Shown: positions 1 through 9,093, numbered from the stretch's first letter. The stretch is 40,697 nt of DNA from an uncultured Desulfovibrionaceae bacterium (GCA_949741925.1 CATJOY010000028.1:1-40697), one strand, 5' to 3'. A program made the numbers and translations. The notes: generated by a model from the letters alone, not told the origin.

Positions 1-2
1 TC

Positions 3-176
3 TCTCCGCCGCTTGGGGTGAACCTTTTTGTTGCAAGCTCCATAGGAAATGTTTCAAGCGAAGCAATTGCCAAAGCATCGTTGCCGTTTATATTCTCTAT
101 GCTTTTTGTCCTGTTTTTGGTCATAATCTTTCCGCAGATTTCTCTTTACCTGCCAACGCTCTACTATGCATCATAA
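3..176 (+). CDS. dctM: TRAP transporter large permease, C-terminal end (partial)
   Basis: The window opens inside this gene, and only the last 57 codons are visible. The reading frame from base 3 begins SPPLGVNLFVASSIG and then gives one hydrophobic segment (about FIFSMLFVLFLVIIFP) before the stop. A PP-x-G-x-NLFV stretch followed by a final membrane helix is the usual end of DctM/TRAP-T large permeases, the 12-helix subunit that imports organic acids with a periplasmic binding protein. Its partner genes would lie to the left. The next gene starts 10 bases downstream, so the two are probably co-transcribed and functionally linked. The family call rests on the C-terminus only; the substrate is unknown. 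Confidence 0.7.
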   Translation, partial: SPPLGVNLFVASSIGNVSSEAIAKASLPFIFSMLFVLFLVIIFPQISLYLPTLYYAS

Positions 177-186
177 AGGGAGCGCC

Positions 187-1080
187 ATGTCAAAAATAAC
201 TCTTAATGGTTGTCTTGACCTACATATTCATTGTCATCCTGATGTTAAAGAGCGGTCAGTAAATGATATTTCCATGGCTCAGTACTGTATTGACTCTGGA
301 ATGAGAGGATTCCTCATTAAGTCACATGATTGGTCAACGCATGACCGGGCAAGCATAGCCAAAACTCTTTTTCCGGAATGCGAAATTTTTGGTTCTCTTT
401 GTATGAACTTATCGCACGGCCCGAGAGTAAACCCTTTTGCTGTAAGCCAAGCCGTGAAAACCTGGGGCAACTCGTGTCGCTGCGTCTGGCTTCCCACAAG
501 GGAATCAGCCTTTGATATGAAAAGAAATTATGCAAAACACCCCGGCATACCCGTTGTTGACGCATACGGAAACGTGCTGCCCGAAGTGATAAAAACCATG
601 GAAATCTGTGCGGAGGCTGATATCATTCTCGCTTCTGGGCATAGTTCCAATGAAGAAACGGTTGCGCTAGCCCAAGCAGCAAAAGAAGTCGGTTTGCGTA
701 AATTTGTTGTTACCCATGCAACATCCGATCCATGGATGCTCTCCCTGGACACTCTCAAAAAATGTTTTGCCCTGGGCGCTTACGTGGAACACGCCTATGT
801 CGCGCTGATATGGGGACCGGAAACCCCCTTTCCGCACTATAAACCGTGCTCAATAGAACGAATACTGGAATATATAGCTGTATGTCCGGAAAGAACATTC
901 TTGACCTCCGATTTGGGAACTGCCGGCCTTCCCGCGCCCCATGACGGCATGGCGGCATTTATGAATCTCCTGTATACATATGGTATTTCCACAAAAAGCA
1001 TAGACCACATGACCAAAACCGTTCCCGCCATGCTGATGAACCTCAAGGAGCAGACAACGCGGCAAGAACAGACAACTTGA
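187..1080 (+). CDS. DUF6282-like amidohydrolase-fold protein
   Basis: A 297-residue protein. I chose the ATG at 187 because AGGGAG lies at a good distance upstream; the in-frame ATG at 166 would overlap the permease gene. An N-terminal DLHIHCHPD motif (residues 11-19, His13, His15, His17) is a typical metal-binding beginning of TIM-barrel metal-dependent hydrolases. Further candidate ligands are the His in ASGHSS (about 154), the His in VVTHA (about 178) and the Asp in TSDLG (about 245). The overall pattern matches DUF6282 proteins, whose reaction is not established. It follows the TRAP permease closely, suggesting hydrolysis of an imported small organic acid or amide. That link is an inference from context. 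Confidence 0.7.
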   Translation: MSKITLNGCLDLHIHCHPDVKERSVNDISMAQYCIDSGMRGFLIKSHDWSTHDRASIAKTLFPECEIFGSLCMNLSHGPRVNPFAVSQAVKTWGNSCRCVWLPTRESAFDMKRNYAKHPGIPVVDAYGNVLPEVIKTMEICAEADIILASGHSSNEETVALAQAAKEVGLRKFVVTHATSDPWMLSLDTLKKCFALGAYVEHAYVALIWGPETPFPHYKPCSIERILEYIAVCPERTFLTSDLGTAGLPAPHDGMAAFMNLLYTYGISTKSIDHMTKTVPAMLMNLKEQTTRQEQTT

Positions 1081-1081
1081 C

Positions 1082-1438
1082 TACGGTAGAACAGGACTTC
1101 CCGCCTTTCTGGTTCCCGAGGCCTTCTTTCCCTCGATAGCCATCACGGAAACGGATACCACAGCCCTCGGAACAGTTTCGGAACATAGTTTATTTGAGAA
1201 AAGCTAAAGGATCTCCCCTGACAAGGAAAAACGGAAAAGCTGTACACGCCCTATGCCACCGATCAATTTTTTCCGGCTGCCCTCATCAGCGAAAAAGGCG
1301 GCTTGGCGGTAAAAAGAGTTGAGAAACCGCGCCGAGAGGAATATCCTTAAAATACAAGCCCGCAATGAAATATGGGATTCTTTGGAAGTGATACGAAGTA
1401 TTCGCTCCCCTGCTCCAAAAGACGAATATACACCCTAG
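1082..1438 (+). pseudogene. decayed gene remnant, family not recognised
   Basis: No intact ORF covers this stretch, yet its frames read like protein in relay. From 1082 frame 2 gives YGRTGLPAFLVPEAFFPS and onward to a stop at 1205. The neighbouring frame carries EKLKDLP, a TGA at 1219, then LYTPYATDQFFPAALISEK to a stop at 1348. Beyond an A5 run at about 1311-1315, frame 2 resumes with KELRNRAERNILKIQARNE and ends at the TAG at 1436. Two frameshifts and an internal stop would join these into about 115 codons of one C-terminus. It sits between the DUF6282-like gene and the PAS gene, in the same direction, and probably belonged to the same operon. I do not recognise the family. Confidence 0.5.
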
Positions 1439-1447
1439 GAGAACGCC

Positions 1448-1795
1448 ATGGATGAAAATACCATTATGAAAGGCATACTGGATAGTTACCCCTATCCTAT
1501 CGTCTTTGTTGACAAGGACTTCATCATCCGGTTCATGAACCGGTTCGCCAAATACCACTATTACCAGGAGCGCGGTTATGCTTCCCTTATCGGCACCTCA
1601 CTTTTAGATTGCCACACCAATGAAGAGAGTCGGACAAAAATCAAAAAAGCTTTTGCGGGAATGCAAAAAAACGGCAAGGAAGTCTTTGTGGGCATCAATA
1701 TCCGCAATCAGCGAATGTATATGCAGGGAGTACGAAATGAACAGGGGGAATTAATCGGCTTTATTGAACGCTTTGAAATGAATTTACAAAAATAG
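1448..1795 (+). CDS. single PAS-domain protein
   Basis: A 115-residue protein starting at an ATG preceded by AGGAG. Almost the whole length is one PAS fold: an N-terminal helix (MKGILDSYPYPIVFVDKD), the FIIRFMNRFA strand region, the loop with YASLIGTSLLDCH, a helix TKIKKAFAGMQ, and closing strands to IGFIERFEM. No histidine kinase, HTH, GGDEF or other output domain is attached, and no signal peptide or membrane helix is seen. PAS domains bind small ligands or cofactors, or mediate dimerisation. A stand-alone copy beside a TRAP transporter locus might sense a substrate for a partner protein, but that is a guess. The domain call is good; the function is unknown. Confidence 0.65.
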   Translation: MDENTIMKGILDSYPYPIVFVDKDFIIRFMNRFAKYHYYQERGYASLIGTSLLDCHTNEESRTKIKKAFAGMQKNGKEVFVGINIRNQRMYMQGVRNEQGELIGFIERFEMNLQK

Positions 1796-2323
1796 GCTTC
1801 ATATAATAGTGCCTGTGCAAATGGCTCTTTTTGCAATGGACTGCCCCCGCGTTTTGCTTCCACAAGGGTACGTTTATACAAACAGGATATTCCCTGACTA
1901 CCGAGATATTTTTATAAACACAACGCGCTGAAGGCATTTTAAGGCATCGCCCCTCGTGTTCGGCTATGCCCCCTTTTCTACACCTCCGGCGGCCGTGGTC
2001 TTCCCCCCCCAGACCGCCGGGGGACCTCCAGAGAAGTATTTTGTGAGAAAGCTAAAAAAGGAACAGCACCAACACCATCGCACCTCATGGGCCAGGGCTG
2101 TTCTGAAAACCATTTCCTCCGCAAAAACCGAATCATCTCTCCGGCAAGAGAGAGGGAAACAACAGACAAAAACCTATTGGGCATAGGCCAAAACCGTTTT
2201 TTTCGGCTAAGACCATCAGGCGAAAAAACAGCTTTCCAGCAGAAATAGATGAGGCCCCCTCCAGGGATGGCAAAGTCAATGATTCCCCGGGCCCTTTATA
2301 AGAAAAAAGGCCTATTCCCAATC
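1796..2323. other. 528-base gap without a supported gene
   Basis: This stretch separates the plus-strand PAS gene from the end of the minus-strand ribosomal cluster. The ORFs in it are short and look unlike protein. It holds a C8 run at about 2003-2010 flanked by CCGGCGG and CCGCCGG arms, which could form a hairpin, and several A-rich runs. I see no RNA gene or mobile-element end. Confidence 0.5.
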
Positions 2324-2361
2324 TAAAAAAAACAGCCCCCGCAAACAATTACGGAGGCTGT
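2324..2361 (-). terminator. rho-independent terminator of the ribosomal cluster
   Basis: Read on the minus strand, a 10-bp stem (ACAGCCTCCG pairing with CGGGGGCTGT, one G-U pair) with a 10-base loop is followed at once by a run of at least seven T. It lies about 60 bases past the rplQ stop codon, exactly where the S10-spc-alpha transcript should end. Confidence 0.85.
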
Positions 2362-2419
2362 CGAAACACCCCTATGGAGCCATAGGAATACCCTAAAAGG
2401 GTAACGGCAAGAAAGTGGT

Positions 2420-2962
2420 TTACTCTCCGCCGATCTTGAGTTTCTTAGGCGCGGATGTCTTGGGTGCGGCCTTAGGAGCCTTAGGAGCAGCGGCTCTGGG
2501 CGCCCGCGGAGCCTTGGGAGCCTTCGGGGCCGCTTCTTTGGCAGCCTTTGCCTTTTCGGGCTTGGAAGAGGCTCCATCCTTAGAGGCCTCGTCGATGGCG
2601 GGAGCACCGTGGGTCAGTTCAATAACAGCCAGCGGGGCTGCATCGCCACGCCGGGGCTGGGCGAGCTTGAGGACCCGGGTAAAACCGCCGGCAACGCCGG
2701 TAAAGGCGGGGGCCACGTCATCAAAAAGACGTTTAACCAGCTGGTGGCTGCCCAAGCGGCGGTAAGCTTCGCGCCGGGCATGCAGATCGTTCTTAAGCCC
2801 CAACGTGATCAGGGGTTCAACAACGCCGCGCAGTTCCTTGGCCTTGGCTTCAGTAGTAGTAATACGCCCGTAGGTGAGCAGGGCCTTGGCCATGTTGCGG
2901 AACAGCGCCCTGCGGTGCGATGCGTTACGCCCCAGCTTGCGCCCTGAATTATTGTGCCTCAT
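2420..2962 (-). CDS. rplQ: 50S ribosomal protein L17 with long C-terminal tail
   Basis: A 180-residue protein beginning [20 protein letters not shown], the L17 signature. The first ~120 residues cover the conserved L17 fold that sits near the exit tunnel of the large subunit. The remaining ~60 residues are low-complexity, rich in Ala, Lys and Pro (repeated APKAPKA-type units), and exceed the usual bacterial L17 length of about 115-130. It is the last gene of the alpha operon; its ATG lies inside the end of rpoA (14-base overlap), indicating translational coupling. The tail is positively charged and could contact rRNA, but that is an inference. Confidence 0.95.
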   Translation of the reverse strand: MRHNNSGRKLGRNASHRRALFRNMAKALLTYGRITTTEAKAKELRGVVEPLITLGLKNDLHARREAYRRLGSHQLVKRLFDDVAPAFTGVAGGFTRVLKLAQPRRGDAAPLAVIELTHGAPAIDEASKDGASSKPEKAKAAKEAAPKAPKAPRAPRAAAPKAPKAAPKTSAPKKLKIGGE

Positions 2963-3992
2963 GTTGCTGCTTCCCCTTCCATTCCTGATATTTCTTTTCG
3001 AAATTATCGATCTTCATGCCGAAATCAAGATTCATCTCGCCGAGTACCTTGCGGATTTCATCAAGGGATTTACGGCCGAAATTCTTTGTCTTCAGCATTT
3101 CATTTTCCGTTTTCTGGACCAATTCGCCCACAAGATCAATATTAGCGCTCTTAAGGCAGTTAGTAGCTCTTACTGAAAGTTCAAGCTCATCAATAGACTT
3201 GAAAACGTTTTCGTTGAGCTCCGAACTGCCTGCACTGGCGGAATGATTCCCCCCGGCACTGCGCTCGTCAAAGTTGATAAAAACGGAGATCTGATCCTTC
3301 AAAATCTTGGCGCTGTAGGCGATGGCATCTTCAGGCGTAACTGAACCATCAGTCCACACCTGCATGATCAACTTATCATAGTTTGTCATCTGCCCGACAC
3401 GGGCCTGTTCAACAGTATAGGCAACTTTCCGGATAGGAGAAAAGCTGGCGTCCAGAAGGATCAGACCGATCTCCTCATTGATATCCTCGTGCATATCCGC
3501 AGGCACATAGCCCTTGCCCATCCGGGCTTCCATCTCAAAGGTCAGAGTAATATCCTCGGTGGCCGTGAAGAGATGCAACTCGGGGTTCAGTACCTCAACG
3601 TGCTGGGTGGTGACGATAGAACCGGCGCTCACCGGTCCTTTACCGCTTACTTCCAAGGTAAGCCGTTGGGGTTGATCGGTATCCATCGCAAGGCGCACCT
3701 GCTTGAAGTTGAGAACAATATTGGTCACATCCTCAAGCACTCCGGGGATGGTAGAAAACTCGTGCTGCACCCCGGAAATTTTCAGCGAAACCAAGGCCGC
3801 CCCCTGCAGGGAGGAAAGCAGCACCCGGCGGAGCGCGTTGCCCAAGGTTGTGGCATAGCCCGGTTCCAGGGGCTCGCACACAAACTTGCCGTATTGCGAA
3901 TCGGCGTCGCTGTCACGCGTGATCTGCTCGGGCTTCACCAGCACCGACCAGTTTCTTGCGTTAATCAGTCTGTCGCCTTGTTTGGTCAACAT
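2949..3992 (-). CDS. rpoA: RNA polymerase alpha subunit
   Basis: A 347-residue protein, normal length. The N-terminal domain (about residues 20-235) contains the dimerisation region with [20 protein letters not shown]. After a linker, the C-terminal domain (about 260-325) carries the DNA- and activator-contacting helices, including [12 protein letters not shown] and [14 protein letters not shown]. Alpha dimers nucleate core RNA polymerase and bind UP elements. It lies between rpsD and rplQ, the conserved alpha-operon order, with 12 bases to rpsD. Nothing unusual is seen. Confidence 0.97.
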   Translation of the reverse strand: MLTKQGDRLINARNWSVLVKPEQITRDSDADSQYGKFVCEPLEPGYATTLGNALRRVLLSSLQGAALVSLKISGVQHEFSTIPGVLEDVTNIVLNFKQVRLAMDTDQPQRLTLEVSGKGPVSAGSIVTTQHVEVLNPELHLFTATEDITLTFEMEARMGKGYVPADMHEDINEEIGLILLDASFSPIRKVAYTVEQARVGQMTNYDKLIMQVWTDGSVTPEDAIAYSAKILKDQISVFINFDERSAGGNHSASAGSSELNENVFKSIDELELSVRATNCLKSANIDLVGELVQKTENEMLKTKNFGRKSLDEIRKVLGEMNLDFGMKIDNFEKKYQEWKGKQQHEAQ

Positions 3993-4004
3993 AGGTATCT
4001 CCGT

Positions 4005-4631
4005 TTATTTGGAGTACAGCTCGACGATCAGGTTCTCGTTGATGGGAGTCTGAATGTCTTCACGCTGAGGCAGCGCCTTTACCGTTCCCTTAAAAGCAGG
4101 ACCGTCAGATTCCAGCCAGGACGGCGTGCCACGGCGAGCGATAACCGACTGAGCTTCCATAATAGAGGGGATCTTGCGATGTTTTTCAGGAACGGCAATC
4201 ACATCGCCAGCCCTGACCAGCAAGGAAGGAATATTCACCTTACCGCCGTTCAGAGTAAAGATGCCATGGCGAACCATCTGCCGTGCGGCTTGGCGTGAAG
4301 AGGCAAAGCCCAGATGGTAAATAACGCTGTCCAGCCTGCGCTCCAGCATAATGAGCAGATTGGCGCCGGTAGCTCCCTTGGCCATATCCGCTTTGAAAAA
4401 GTAGTTACGGAATTGACGCTCAAGAATTCCGTACATGCGGCGCACCTTCTGCTTTTCGCGGAGCTGCACGGCGTAATCTGAGTTCTTCTTGCGAATGCGG
4501 CCATGTTGACCCGGCGCATAGGGGCGGGTTTCAAAGGCGCACTTTTTGGAATAGCAACGGTCGCCCTTGAGGAAGAGCTTATCTCCCTCACGACGGCACA
4601 AACGGCATTTAGCTTCATTATATTTGGCCAT
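4005..4631 (-). CDS. rpsD: 30S ribosomal protein S4
   Basis: A 208-residue protein. The N-terminus has a zinc-site pattern, Cys9-x2-Cys12-x13-Cys26-x4-Cys31, so this is the C+ form. The S4 RNA-binding domain follows (about residues 95-160, with [22 protein letters not shown]). S4 binds 16S rRNA early in small-subunit assembly. In many bacteria it also represses translation of the alpha operon by binding the leader ahead of its first gene; the region upstream of rpmJ here is the place to look. Confidence 0.96.
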   Translation of the reverse strand: MAKYNEAKCRLCRREGDKLFLKGDRCYSKKCAFETRPYAPGQHGRIRKKNSDYAVQLREKQKVRRMYGILERQFRNYFFKADMAKGATGANLLIMLERRLDSVIYHLGFASSRQAARQMVRHGIFTLNGGKVNIPSLLVRAGDVIAVPEKHRKIPSIMEAQSVIARRGTPSWLESDGPAFKGTVKALPQREDIQTPINENLIVELYSK

Positions 4632-4649
4632 GGTGGTCCCCTCCTCGCA

Positions 4650-5039
4650 TCAGACCCGGCGCCGTTTGGGAGGACGGCAACCGTTGTGGGGAATGGGCGT
4701 CACATCGCGAATAAAAGCGATTTTAAACCCGACATTGTTGATGGCGCGGATCGCAGATTCGCGGCCCGTGCCGGGGCCCAGCACATACACGCCTACAGTG
4801 CGCATGCCGTTATCCTGAGCACGGCGAGCAGCCTGCTCAGCAGCTACCTGAGCGGCAAAAGGCGTGGACTTCCGAGAGCCCTTAAAGCCCGCCTGACCGG
4901 CGGAAGCCCAACTCACGGCGTTGCCGCGGGTATCCGTGAAAGTGATAATGGTATTATTAAAAGAAGCCTGAATATGGGCAATGCCCACAGGCACGTTTTT
5001 TTTCTCTCTTTTCTTGACTGCACGTTTGGCTTTGGCCAT
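4650..5039 (-). CDS. rpsK: 30S ribosomal protein S11
   Basis: A 129-residue protein, normal length. Family hallmarks are [19 protein letters not shown], the [17 protein letters not shown] segment, and the basic C-terminus [13 protein letters not shown]11 forms part of the platform of the small subunit near the E-site mRNA path. It lies between rpsM (74-base gap) and rpsD (18-base gap) in the usual order. Confidence 0.97.
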   Translation of the reverse strand: MAKAKRAVKKREKKNVPVGIAHIQASFNNTIITFTDTRGNAVSWASAGQAGFKGSRKSTPFAAQVAAEQAARRAQDNGMRTVGVYVLGPGTGRESAIRAINNVGFKIAFIRDVTPIPHNGCRPPKRRRV

Positions 5040-5113
5040 GATCCTGCTCTCAATTCATTAGTTGAAGGTTGGCCGCCCGTTTTGCAGCGGGGGAAACGCC
5101 TGCCGGATGCGCC

Positions 5114-5482
5114 TTACTTTTTCTTAGGCGCGGCGCCACGCCTGGGGCCTTTACGGGTCCGGGCGTTGGTGTGGGTGCGCTGCCCTCTGGCGGGCAAACC
5201 TTTTCTATGCCTCAGGCCACGATAGCAACCGATATCCATGAGACGCTTGATGTTGCTCGAAACTTCGCGGCGCAGGTCACCCTCCACCTTGTAGTTCTGC
5301 TCGAGCTCCTTACGAATTTCATTGACTTCGTCAGCGGAAAGATCATCAATGCCCCGGGTCCAGTCTACACCCGTGGTATCAAGAATTTTCAACGCCGTAG
5401 CGCGCCCGATACCGAAAATATAGGTGAGGGCGATGTCCGCACGCTTGCCTCTGGGCAAATCTACTCCAGCGATTCTGGCCAC
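5114..5482 (-). CDS. rpsM: 30S ribosomal protein S13
   Basis: A 122-residue protein beginning [20 protein letters not shown], with the helix-two-turns-helix region near [10 protein letters not shown] and the conserved basic tail [21 protein letters not shown]13 sits in the head of the small subunit and contacts P-site tRNA and the L5 bridge. It starts 18 bases after the rpmJ stop. Nothing unusual. Confidence 0.97.
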   Translation of the reverse strand: MARIAGVDLPRGKRADIALTYIFGIGRATALKILDTTGVDWTRGIDDLSADEVNEIRKELEQNYKVEGDLRREVSSNIKRLMDIGCYRGLRHRKGLPARGQRTHTNARTRKGPRRGAAPKKK

Positions 5483-5500
5483 TTGAAACTCCTGTTTCGC

Positions 5501-5614
5501 TTAACCCTGGCGCTGCTTGTGCCGGGGATTTTCGCAAATAACCCGCAAAATGCCGCAGCGACGAATCACTTTGCACTTGGGGCACATTTTTTTTACGGAA
5601 GGCCTTACTTTCAT
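5501..5614 (-). CDS. rpmJ: 50S ribosomal protein L36
   Basis: A 37-codon gene. The product begins [20 protein letters not shown] and ends with [11 protein letters not shown]; the Cys-x2-Cys ... Cys ... His pattern is the zinc-ribbon (C+) form of L36. It is the first gene after the internal promoter at 5713-5741, so it heads the alpha operon here (rpmJ-rpsM-rpsK-rpsD-rpoA-rplQ). GAGT-rich sequence upstream gives only a moderate ribosome-binding site, but family identity is clear. Confidence 0.95.
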   Translation of the reverse strand: MKVRPSVKKMCPKCKVIRRCGILRVICENPRHKQRQG

Positions 5615-5654
5615 TGGTCCACTCCATCACATCCTCGGCAAAGGGTAACTCCTC

Positions 5655-5679
5655 GCCGGTTATTTCCGGGAAACCCGGC
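5655..5679 (-). promoter_or_regulatory. leader stem-loop before rpmJ, candidate S4 control site
   Basis: In the leader between the promoter and rpmJ, the minus strand can form CCGGG-TTT-CCCGG (5666-5678). A second GCCGG at 5655-5659 could pair instead with CCGGC at 5675-5679, giving mutually exclusive pairings. The alpha-operon leader in other bacteria folds into an S4-binding pseudoknot. That this is the equivalent is an inference from position and competing pairings only. Confidence 0.35.
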
Positions 5680-5712
5680 ATTCACACCGGAGCGTAAAAA
5701 CTTGAACGTATA

Positions 5713-5741
5713 AATATAGCAGCCGCACATTATCCCGTCAA
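5713..5741 (-). promoter_or_regulatory. sigma-70-type promoter for the alpha operon
   Basis: On the minus strand TTGACG is followed after exactly 17 bases by TATATT. The -35 box overlaps the stop codon of map, and rpmJ starts about 100 bases downstream. Match quality, spacing and position all support a promoter that adds transcription to rpmJ-rplQ independently of the long upstream cluster. Confidence 0.75.
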
Positions 5742-6520
5742 GCTATTGCCGCCTCCGGCGGAAGACTCAGTATTTCGTGGCCGTCATGGGTCACAGCGAC
5801 CGAGTGCTCATAATGGGCCGCAAGGCTTTTATCGCGGGTAACCGCAGTCCAGCCATCGGCCAGAATATCAACTTCATATGTGCCCGCACTGACCATGGGC
5901 TCAATAGCTAAAACCATCCCGGGCTGCAAGACCAGCTCAGGCAACCCCGGGGCCACAAAATTGGGGATTTCCGGTTTCTCGTGCATATTCCTACCGATAC
6001 CATGGCCCACAAAACGGCGAACCACCGAGAAACCGGCGCTCTCCGCCACCTGTTGGACCGCTGCGGAAACATCCTTAAGAAACTTTCCGGGCTTTACGGC
6101 GGCAATGCCCGCTTCCAGACTGGCGCGGGTCACATCCAACAGCCGCCTGGCTTCGGGGCTAATCTTCCCTACCGCCACTGTGCGGGCCGAATCAGAATAA
6201 AATCCCTCAAAAACAACGCCCATGTCAAAACTAACAATATCACCTTCCTTAAGAATTCTCTCGGAAGGAAAACCGTGAACCACTTCTTCGTTTACTGAGC
6301 AACAAAGAGCAAAAGGATACCCCATGTACCCGAGGAATGCGGGCCGAACCTTCATCTCACGGCAACATTCCCTGGCAATTTCCTCGAAGAACATGGTTTT
6401 GACGCCGGGAGCAACAGCCTTTTCCAGCTCATCCAATATACGGCATCCGAGCTGATTGGCCTCACGCATAACGGCAATCTCGTTCTCGTTCTTGAGAAAA
6501 ACACCACGATATTTTTTCAC
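5738..6520 (-). CDS. map: methionine aminopeptidase, type I
   Basis: A 260-residue enzyme that removes the initiator methionine from new proteins. I chose the GTG at 6520, preceded by AAGAAGGA, over a longer frame from a TTG at 6553 that would overlap secY. The five metal ligands of type I enzymes are present: Asp99 and Asp110 (SFDMGVVFEGFYSD), His173 (GHGIGRNMHE), Glu207 (LAIEPM) and Glu238 (AHYEHSV). His82 (VVHGFP) matches the substrate-binding histidine. It sits between secY and rpmJ, a frequent position; adk and infA, often found nearby, are absent. Confidence 0.93.
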   Translation of the reverse strand: MKKYRGVFLKNENEIAVMREANQLGCRILDELEKAVAPGVKTMFFEEIARECCREMKVRPAFLGYMGYPFALCCSVNEEVVHGFPSERILKEGDIVSFDMGVVFEGFYSDSARTVAVGKISPEARRLLDVTRASLEAGIAAVKPGKFLKDVSAAVQQVAESAGFSVVRRFVGHGIGRNMHEKPEIPNFVAPGLPELVLQPGMVLAIEPMVSAGTYEVDILADGWTAVTRDKSLAAHYEHSVAVTHDGHEILSLPPEAAIA

Positions 6521-6549
6521 CGTAACGTCAGTCCTTCTTCTAGGGAATA

Positions 6550-7869
6550 TCAATAACGGCCTTTAAGGCGAGTTTTTCCCATTAATCCTTCGTATTGACG
6601 CGATATCAAATGCGACTCCACTTGAGCCATGAAGTCCATCGCCACACCGACCACGATGAGCAAACTGGTGCCGCCGAAATAAAAGGGCACGTTGAATTTG
6701 GTCATCAATATTTGGGGAATGACGCAAACAATAGATATATAGAGCGCGCCCCATACGGTAATACGCATCAACACTTTGTCAATGTACTCTTTGGTTTTGG
6801 AGCCCGGACGAATCCCCGGTACAAAACCGCCCTGTTTCTTCAAATTTTCCGCTATATCCTTGGGATCAAAGATAATAGCTGTGTAAAAGAAACAAAAGAA
6901 AACGATCAGGGCGACAAACAGCACATTATAAATCACGCTGCCCGGAGAAAACCACATAGCCACAGACTGCAGCCATTCGCTGCCCTTGGAAAATTCCGCC
7001 ACTGTAGCCGGAAAAATCAACAAGGAAGAGGCAAAAATAGGCGGAATAACCCCAGCGGTATTTACTTTGAGCGGCAAATGCGTTGTCTGACCACCGTACA
7101 TTTTGCGGCCGACCTGACGCTTGGCGTAGTGGATCGGAATCCGCCGTTGGGCGCGTTCCACAAAGACAATGCCCACCAGTACCGCCAGCATCAGCACTGC
7201 CAACACGATAGCCACAAAGATGGAAATCGTGCCCACTGAAATAAACTCAATGGAGCTGAAAAGAGCGCGCGGCAAACCGGCAACAATGCCTGAAAAAATG
7301 ATCAGCGAGATGCCGTTGCCGACGCCCCGCTCAGTGATCTGCTCGCCGATCCACATAATCAGCACTGTACCCGCGGTCATAGTGATGACAGTCACTGCTT
7401 TAAAAGCAAAGCCCGGCGTCATTACAATATTGGCTCCGGTGATAGGGCTTTGCATGCCCTCAAGAGCAACCGCAAGGCCAAAACCCTGCACCAGGGTAAT
7501 GAGCACAGTGCCGTAACGCGTCCACTGGGTGATCTTTTTACGCCCGGCAGCTCCCTCTTCCTTGGCCATGCGTTTGATCTCCGGACTGACCACCTGCAAG
7601 AGCTGCATAATGATCGAGGCCGAAATATACGGCATAACGCCAAGGGCGAAGACTGAGAGGTTGCTTAAGCCCCCGCCGGAAAACATGTCGAACACCCCAA
7701 ACAGGGTGTTCTGCACACTGGCGAAAAATTCGGCGAGGGCCTTCGTATCTATACCCGGGATCGGCACGTGAACGCCGATCCGGTAGGCCACCAGCAAAAG
7801 CGCCGTCCAGAGGAGTTTCCTACGAAGCTCGGGAATGCGCGCAACGTTCTCCACACCACTAAGTGCCAC
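6550..7869 (-). CDS. secY: preprotein translocase subunit SecY
   Basis: A 439-residue inner-membrane protein with about ten hydrophobic helices, from LLWTALLLVAYRIGV to the last near LLIVVGVAMDFMAQVE. Conserved cytosolic-loop features include VFVERAQRRIPIHYAKRQ and the C-terminal loop with FVPGIRPGSKT. SecY forms the channel of the SecYEG translocon. It follows rplO by 3 bases and precedes map, the standard end of the spc operon. Length is normal. Confidence 0.97.
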   Translation of the reverse strand: MALSGVENVARIPELRRKLLWTALLLVAYRIGVHVPIPGIDTKALAEFFASVQNTLFGVFDMFSGGGLSNLSVFALGVMPYISASIIMQLLQVVSPEIKRMAKEEGAAGRKKITQWTRYGTVLITLVQGFGLAVALEGMQSPITGANIVMTPGFAFKAVTVITMTAGTVLIMWIGEQITERGVGNGISLIIFSGIVAGLPRALFSSIEFISVGTISIFVAIVLAVLMLAVLVGIVFVERAQRRIPIHYAKRQVGRKMYGGQTTHLPLKVNTAGVIPPIFASSLLIFPATVAEFSKGSEWLQSVAMWFSPGSVIYNVLFVALIVFFCFFYTAIIFDPKDIAENLKKQGGFVPGIRPGSKTKEYIDKVLMRITVWGALYISIVCVIPQILMTKFNVPFYFGGTSLLIVVGVAMDFMAQVESHLISRQYEGLMGKTRLKGRY

Positions 7870-7872
7870 GGT

Positions 7873-8388
7873 TTATCCTTCTACGGTATCGGCGGCGTCA
7901 ACCGCTTTAGGTTCAGTCATTCCTGAAGCATCGGCCGGGGCCGGTTCCAGGGCAGTGGCCTTACCGCCGGCCTTGGCGAGTTTTGCAGCGGCCGAGGCAC
8001 TGAACTTATGAGCCTCAACACGAACGGCGGCGTTCACTTCGCCGTCACCCAAAATTTTCACCGGGGAGCCCATTCGAGCCAGACCGCGCTCATACATATC
8101 CTCGAGCGAGATCTCGGATTTGCCCTCAAAGGCTTTGAGCAGGCGGTCCAGGCTGATCACTTCATAGCGCATTTTAAAGGCAAAGTTCTTAAAACCGCGC
8201 TTGGGCAAACGGCGCTGCAAAGGCATCTGGCCACCTTCAAAGCCAGCGGGTACACCGCCACCGGATCGGGCGTTCTGGCCCTTATTACCTTTGCCGGCCG
8301 TTTTGCCGAGGCCGGAACCCGAGCCGCGCCCTACCCTTTTGCGGGTTTTGCGCTCTTCGGGAAAAGGATATATTTCGTGCAGTTGCAT
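7873..8388 (-). CDS. rplO: 50S ribosomal protein L15 with extended C-terminus
   Basis: A 171-residue protein beginning MQLHEIYPFPEERKTRKRVG, followed by the Gly/Arg-rich RGSGSGLGKTAGKGNKGQ segment typical of L15. The usual length is about 145-150; here some 25 extra residues, rich in Ala, Pro and acidic residues, follow the L15 fold. L15 is a late-assembly protein of the large subunit. Its ATG shares one base with the rpmD stop (TAATG), indicating coupled translation. Confidence 0.95.
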   Translation of the reverse strand: MQLHEIYPFPEERKTRKRVGRGSGSGLGKTAGKGNKGQNARSGGGVPAGFEGGQMPLQRRLPKRGFKNFAFKMRYEVISLDRLLKAFEGKSEISLEDMYERGLARMGSPVKILGDGEVNAAVRVEAHKFSASAAAKLAKAGGKATALEPAPADASGMTEPKAVDAADTVEG

Positions 8389-8558
8389 TATTTCACTACC
8401 TCCACCATGTGGGGGATCCTGGCGATCATGCCGCGGATAGCAGGCGTATCCTTATGTTCCTTGACCATGTACAGCTTTCTAAGTCCTAGGGCTGCTACAA
8501 TTTTACGCTGTTTCGGCTGGCAGCCGATAACACTGCGAATAAGTTTAATTTTGATCAT
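8388..8558 (-). CDS. rpmD: 50S ribosomal protein L30
   Basis: A 56-residue protein, MIKIKLIRSVIGCQPKQRK at its start and ARIPHMVEVVK at its end, matching the short bacterial L30. It lies between rpsE and rplO as usual, overlapping the rplO start by one base. GGAGACGC precedes the ATG. Nothing unusual. Confidence 0.95.
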   Translation of the reverse strand: MIKIKLIRSVIGCQPKQRKIVAALGLRKLYMVKEHKDTPAIRGMIARIPHMVEVVK

Positions 8559-8581
8559 GCGCGTCTCCCCTTTTTAAGCGC

Positions 8582-9076
8582 CTACTTTCTGGGGGTATGC
8601 AGTTTTTTACCGCGTACTTCGCCCACTTCCTCGGCGCTCCTGAGGGAGGACAGCCCTTCCACAGTGGCGCGCAATACGTTGTGGGGATTATTGGTGCCGA
8701 TGGCCTTGGCCAACACATCAGATACCCCGGCCGCTTCCATCACGGCGCGCACGGCACCGCCGGCGATAATGCCGGTACCTTTGGAGGCAGGCTTCAGCAT
8801 AACGCTGCCCGCGCCGAAACGGCCGAGCACCTCATAGGGGAGTGTGCCATCCAAAAGCGGCACACGAATCATATGCCGGCGTGCATGTTCGGTAGCCTTA
8901 CGCAAAGCCTCAGGAACTTCCTGTGCCTTGCCCAGGCCGAACCCGACCTGCCCTTTGCCGTCGCCCACCACCACCAGGGCAGAGAAGCTGAAACGCCGGC
9001 CGCCTTTCACAACCTTCGCCACCCGGTTCAGGGCAACGATCTTTTCAACAAAACCCGCTTCAGTCGTTTGTTCCAT
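8582..9076 (-). CDS. rpsE: 30S ribosomal protein S5
   Basis: A 164-residue protein. The N-terminal double-stranded-RNA-binding-like domain contains [21 protein letters not shown]; the C-terminal domain contains [20 protein letters not shown]5 affects decoding fidelity and lies near the mRNA entry. It is placed between rplR and rpmD in normal spc order. Confidence 0.97.
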   Translation of the reverse strand: MEQTTEAGFVEKIVALNRVAKVVKGGRRFSFSALVVVGDGKGQVGFGLGKAQEVPEALRKATEHARRHMIRVPLLDGTLPYEVLGRFGAGSVMLKPASKGTGIIAGGAVRAVMEAAGVSDVLAKAIGTNNPHNVLRATVEGLSSLRSAEEVGEVRGKKLHTPRK

Positions 9077-9093
9077 GATTCTTCCTGCCGGCG

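Noticed and set aside
1956..2186. 76-codon plus-strand ORF
   Set aside because: No ribosome-binding site, no similarity to anything known to me, and it spans a C8 run and hairpin.
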